In this document: piece after piece, positions 59,279-61,044 of the stretch
Layout: each line of letters starts with the position of its first letter
How positions within the stretch are numbered: position 1 is the first letter of the stretch
Source of the DNA: DASUTB01 sp036374835
Lineage (GTDB): Bacteria > Actinomycetota > Actinomycetes > Jiangellales > Jiangellaceae
Direction: 5' to 3'
Assembly (NCBI GenBank): GCA_036374835.1
Contig: DASUTB010000012.1
Span: forward strand, 1 to 61,044
Length of the DNA: 61,044 bases
The notes under the pieces: model-generated
Told to the model about the DNA's origin: nothing
The model's input: only the letters and a program-made list of their open reading frames with translations
Database searches by the model: none
Translations under genes and position numbers: made by a program

Positions 59279-60445
59279 ATGAGATCGCTGCCGGAGTTGC
59301 CAAACCTCGCTTTCCTACGGCAGGAGGCCAAGGACGCGCTGGACTCGCTCCGCGAGACCGAGCCCGGAGCGTCGCTCGCCGACGCGCAACGGTTGCTGGC
59401 CGAACAGTACGGATACCGAACCTGGACCGAGTTGAAGACCGAGGTCGAGCGCCGTCGCTACAGCGCCAAGGAGGCTGCCGATCCCGAGTTGGCCGTCGCC
59501 CTCGCCCGCGCGTTCGGGCTCGGGGACGTGGCAGGCCCGATGGTGCCGGTCTCGTACGACATCATGGGTGCGGTCTGGTCGCTGAAAACCGGTCTCGGGC
59601 ACTGGTCCATTCGGACGATCTTTGACTGGATGGACACCGAGCACACTGAGAACGCGTTCCGGCTCCGCGAAGCCGCGATCGCCGCCGGAATCGTCGCCCC
59701 CCGGCCCGTGCGCAGCATCAACGGCAGGGCGATGGAAAAGGTCAGGGGCACCAAGTGGTGTGTCGACCAGTGGATGGACGTCGGGCCGGCACCTACCAAG
59801 CCCGTGTCGGCTGAGGTCGCAGCTCAGGTCGGGACGGTCGCCGGAACGGTGCACGGCCTGGGGTTGCCCGCTCCAGGTCCGGCCCACCCGTGGGGCACCC
59901 GCCCGCCAGTGGTAGCGCGATGGAACGAGCTGCTGGTTGCCGCGACCAAGGAGCACGCCGCGTGGGCGCCGTTGCTGGAGAGCGCCATGCCGGCGATCCG
60001 CGATCTGAGCAAGATCGACAACACTGCGCCGGCCGAGCCCATGGTCCTGTCCAACACCCCATCGCCGGGAGGCGTTCGCACTGGGCGATCTGGACGCCTG
60101 ATCATTCTGGACTGGGACTTCACAGTCGGCGCCCAGCCGTCCCGGGCGCTTGGAAGCGTGCTGACCCAATGGGTCGTCGGCCCAGCTGATCAGGTGAACG
60201 TCGTGGCGGCACGCGCTCTGGTACAGGCCTACCGCGGCACCGCACCATCGCCCGAGCCGACGCTCTCGATGTTCTCCGCAGCTGCCTGCGGGTGGCTGAA
60301 CTATACGGCCGGGCGAGCCGCGGTGGCGCTCGAGGCCAACGACCCACGAGAGCGGCAGGATGCCCAACGGGAAGTTCCGGACCTGCTGGCCCATCCGCTC
60401 ACCACACACAAGCTCGAACGCATCCTGGACGCGATCAGGGATTGA
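59279..60445 (+). CDS. APH-fold pseudokinase-like protein with ankyrin-like N-terminus
   Basis: 388 residues. Residues 1-60 (LPELPNLAFLRQEAKDALDSL, LADAQRLLAEQYGYRTWTELK) match the short leader found before ankyrin and other domains in actinomycetes. The rest resembles the aminoglycoside-phosphotransferase fold: LIILDWDFTVGAQP corresponds to the DxD metal motif, but the catalytic HGD loop reads MVLSNTPSPGGV, without His or Asp. It may be inactive as a kinase. It interrupts the arabinose genes without obvious link to them. ATG 59279. Confidence 0.65.
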   Translation: MRSLPELPNLAFLRQEAKDALDSLRETEPGASLADAQRLLAEQYGYRTWTELKTEVERRRYSAKEAADPELAVALARAFGLGDVAGPMVPVSYDIMGAVWSLKTGLGHWSIRTIFDWMDTEHTENAFRLREAAIAAGIVAPRPVRSINGRAMEKVRGTKWCVDQWMDVGPAPTKPVSAEVAAQVGTVAGTVHGLGLPAPGPAHPWGTRPPVVARWNELLVAATKEHAAWAPLLESAMPAIRDLSKIDNTAPAEPMVLSNTPSPGGVRTGRSGRLIILDWDFTVGAQPSRALGSVLTQWVVGPADQVNVVAARALVQAYRGTAPSPEPTLSMFSAAACGWLNYTAGRAAVALEANDPRERQDAQREVPDLLAHPLTTHKLERILDAIRD

Positions 60446-60607
60446 GCCTGGGTTTACGAAGCGCAACGTCCCCGAGCCTGGGCAAAGGGGCCGACGCCTC
60501 GATCGGGACGCGGCCGGCGGGCATGTCCTCGGTGAAGCGGACGCCTGCGTGGCTCGCATGACACTTGGCGATAGCGTTGCGTCGTCGTCGACGCTGGAGG
60601 AGTTCGA

Positions 60608-61044
60608 TTGAGTAGCGACTTCGAGATCGTCGACGCCCTGTTCGGATCCTTCGTCCTCGGCAACGCGCCCCTCGAGCACCTGCATACGGGCATGCGCTGG
60701 GCCGAGGGTCCGGTCTATGTCGCGGACGCGCGGCACCTGTTGTTCAGCGACGTCCCGAACGACCGGATACTGCGCGTGCCCGACGAAGGCGGTATTTCGG
60801 TGTTCCGCCAGCCGTCCAACCACGCCAACGGGAACACCCGCGATACCCGCGGCCGCCTGATCACCTGCGAGCACGGATCCCGTAGCGTCACCAGAACCGA
60901 ACTCGACGGCACGGTCACGGTACTGGCCGACCAACTGGATGGCCGGCGGCTGAACTCACCGAACGACGTCGTCGTGAAGTCCGACGGCAGCGTGTGGTTC
61001 ACCGACCCGCCGTACGGGATCCTGAGCGACTACGAGGGCGACCG
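60608..61044 (+). CDS. SMP-30/gluconolactonase-family lactonase (cut by window end)
   Basis: 145 codons are visible and the frame is still open at the window end. MRWAEGPVYVADARHLLFSD supplies the metal-binding Glu; LNSPNDVVVKSDGSVWFTDP the conserved Asn/Asp region. TTG 60608 follows GGAGGAG by five bases. Expected to open an aldonolactone; with the arabonate dehydratase nearby, L-arabono-lactone is the best guess, gluconolactone the alternative. Confidence 0.88.
   Translation, partial: MSSDFEIVDALFGSFVLGNAPLEHLHTGMRWAEGPVYVADARHLLFSDVPNDRILRVPDEGGISVFRQPSNHANGNTRDTRGRLITCEHGSRSVTRTELDGTVTVLADQLDGRRLNSPNDVVVKSDGSVWFTDPPYGILSDYEGD

Noticed and set aside
1..61044. CRISPR array, prophage or complete insertion sequence
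   Set aside because: No regularly spaced repeats, no transposase or integrase reading frame, and no run of phage structural genes anywhere in the window.

Overview
This window is high-GC, gene-dense DNA from an actinomycete. The evidence is consistent: classical menaquinone genes (menE end, menA), two deazaflavin (F420)-type oxidoreductases, a secE-nusG-rplK-rplA block next to tRNA-Trp, the HadA/HadB hydratase pair beside murB, MT0933-like and VapBC-type antitoxin genes, many GTG/TTG starts and several probably leaderless transcripts. I cannot name the genus; a soil or plant-associated, Jiangella/Phytoactinopolyspora-like organism is only a guess.

Layout. 1-5.8 kb: menE-menA, an F420-type protein, a vapB antitoxin with a frameshifted vapC, DUF4229, an SDR and glyA. 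5.8-8.6 kb: LLM oxidoreductase, threonine/serine dehydratase and a small membrane protein. 8.9-16 kb: an accessory-looking stretch with an HD protein, HxlR, an AhpD-like protein, an ABM monooxygenase, a methyltransferase remnant, nadC, OsmC plus GntR, two SDR-type genes and a lipoprotein. 16.2-23.2 kb: a conserved core with rplA, rplK, nusG, secE, tRNA-Trp, aspartate aminotransferase, adenosine deaminase, murB, hadB and hadA. 23.4-33.9 kb: an interruption carrying a NaChBac/NavAb-type sodium channel, proline dehydrogenase, a DUF3500 gene, WYL regulator/VOC genes, a quinone oxidoreductase and an ABC exporter with a two-component system. 34.1-38.8 kb: rpmG with tRNA-Met and tRNA-Thr, a phage-replication-like protein, an M20 amidohydrolase, a CDF transporter and a second deaminase. 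39-48.4 kb: a large beta-propeller lipoprotein, a LuxR-type ATPase regulator, a stand-alone ClpC N-domain, MarR, YczE, FMN reductase, a YcaQ-type glycosylase and an MT0933-like antitoxin.

48.4-61 kb is a coherent L-arabinan/L-arabinose locus. One strand encodes a solute-binding protein, two permeases, a secreted GH43 arabinanase and an intracellular GH51 arabinofuranosidase, followed by an IclR regulator and a U32-like protein. The divergent strand encodes a GntR regulator, an L-arabonate-type IlvD/Edd dehydratase and, at the window edge, an SMP-30 lactonase. Together they imply uptake of arabino-oligosaccharides, release of L-arabinose and oxidation by a non-phosphorylative route. A perfect LacI-type palindrome covers the binding-protein start codon although no LacI gene is present.

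The most unusual signal is not a gene. Several families of short palindromic elements sit directly at gene 3' ends. Nearly all fold into hairpins with exactly 12 nt between the arms, and several share a TGATCAYGTT-like core. In one family the stem changes between copies while pairing is largely kept; in others the element supplies the stop codon or last codons of the neighbouring gene.
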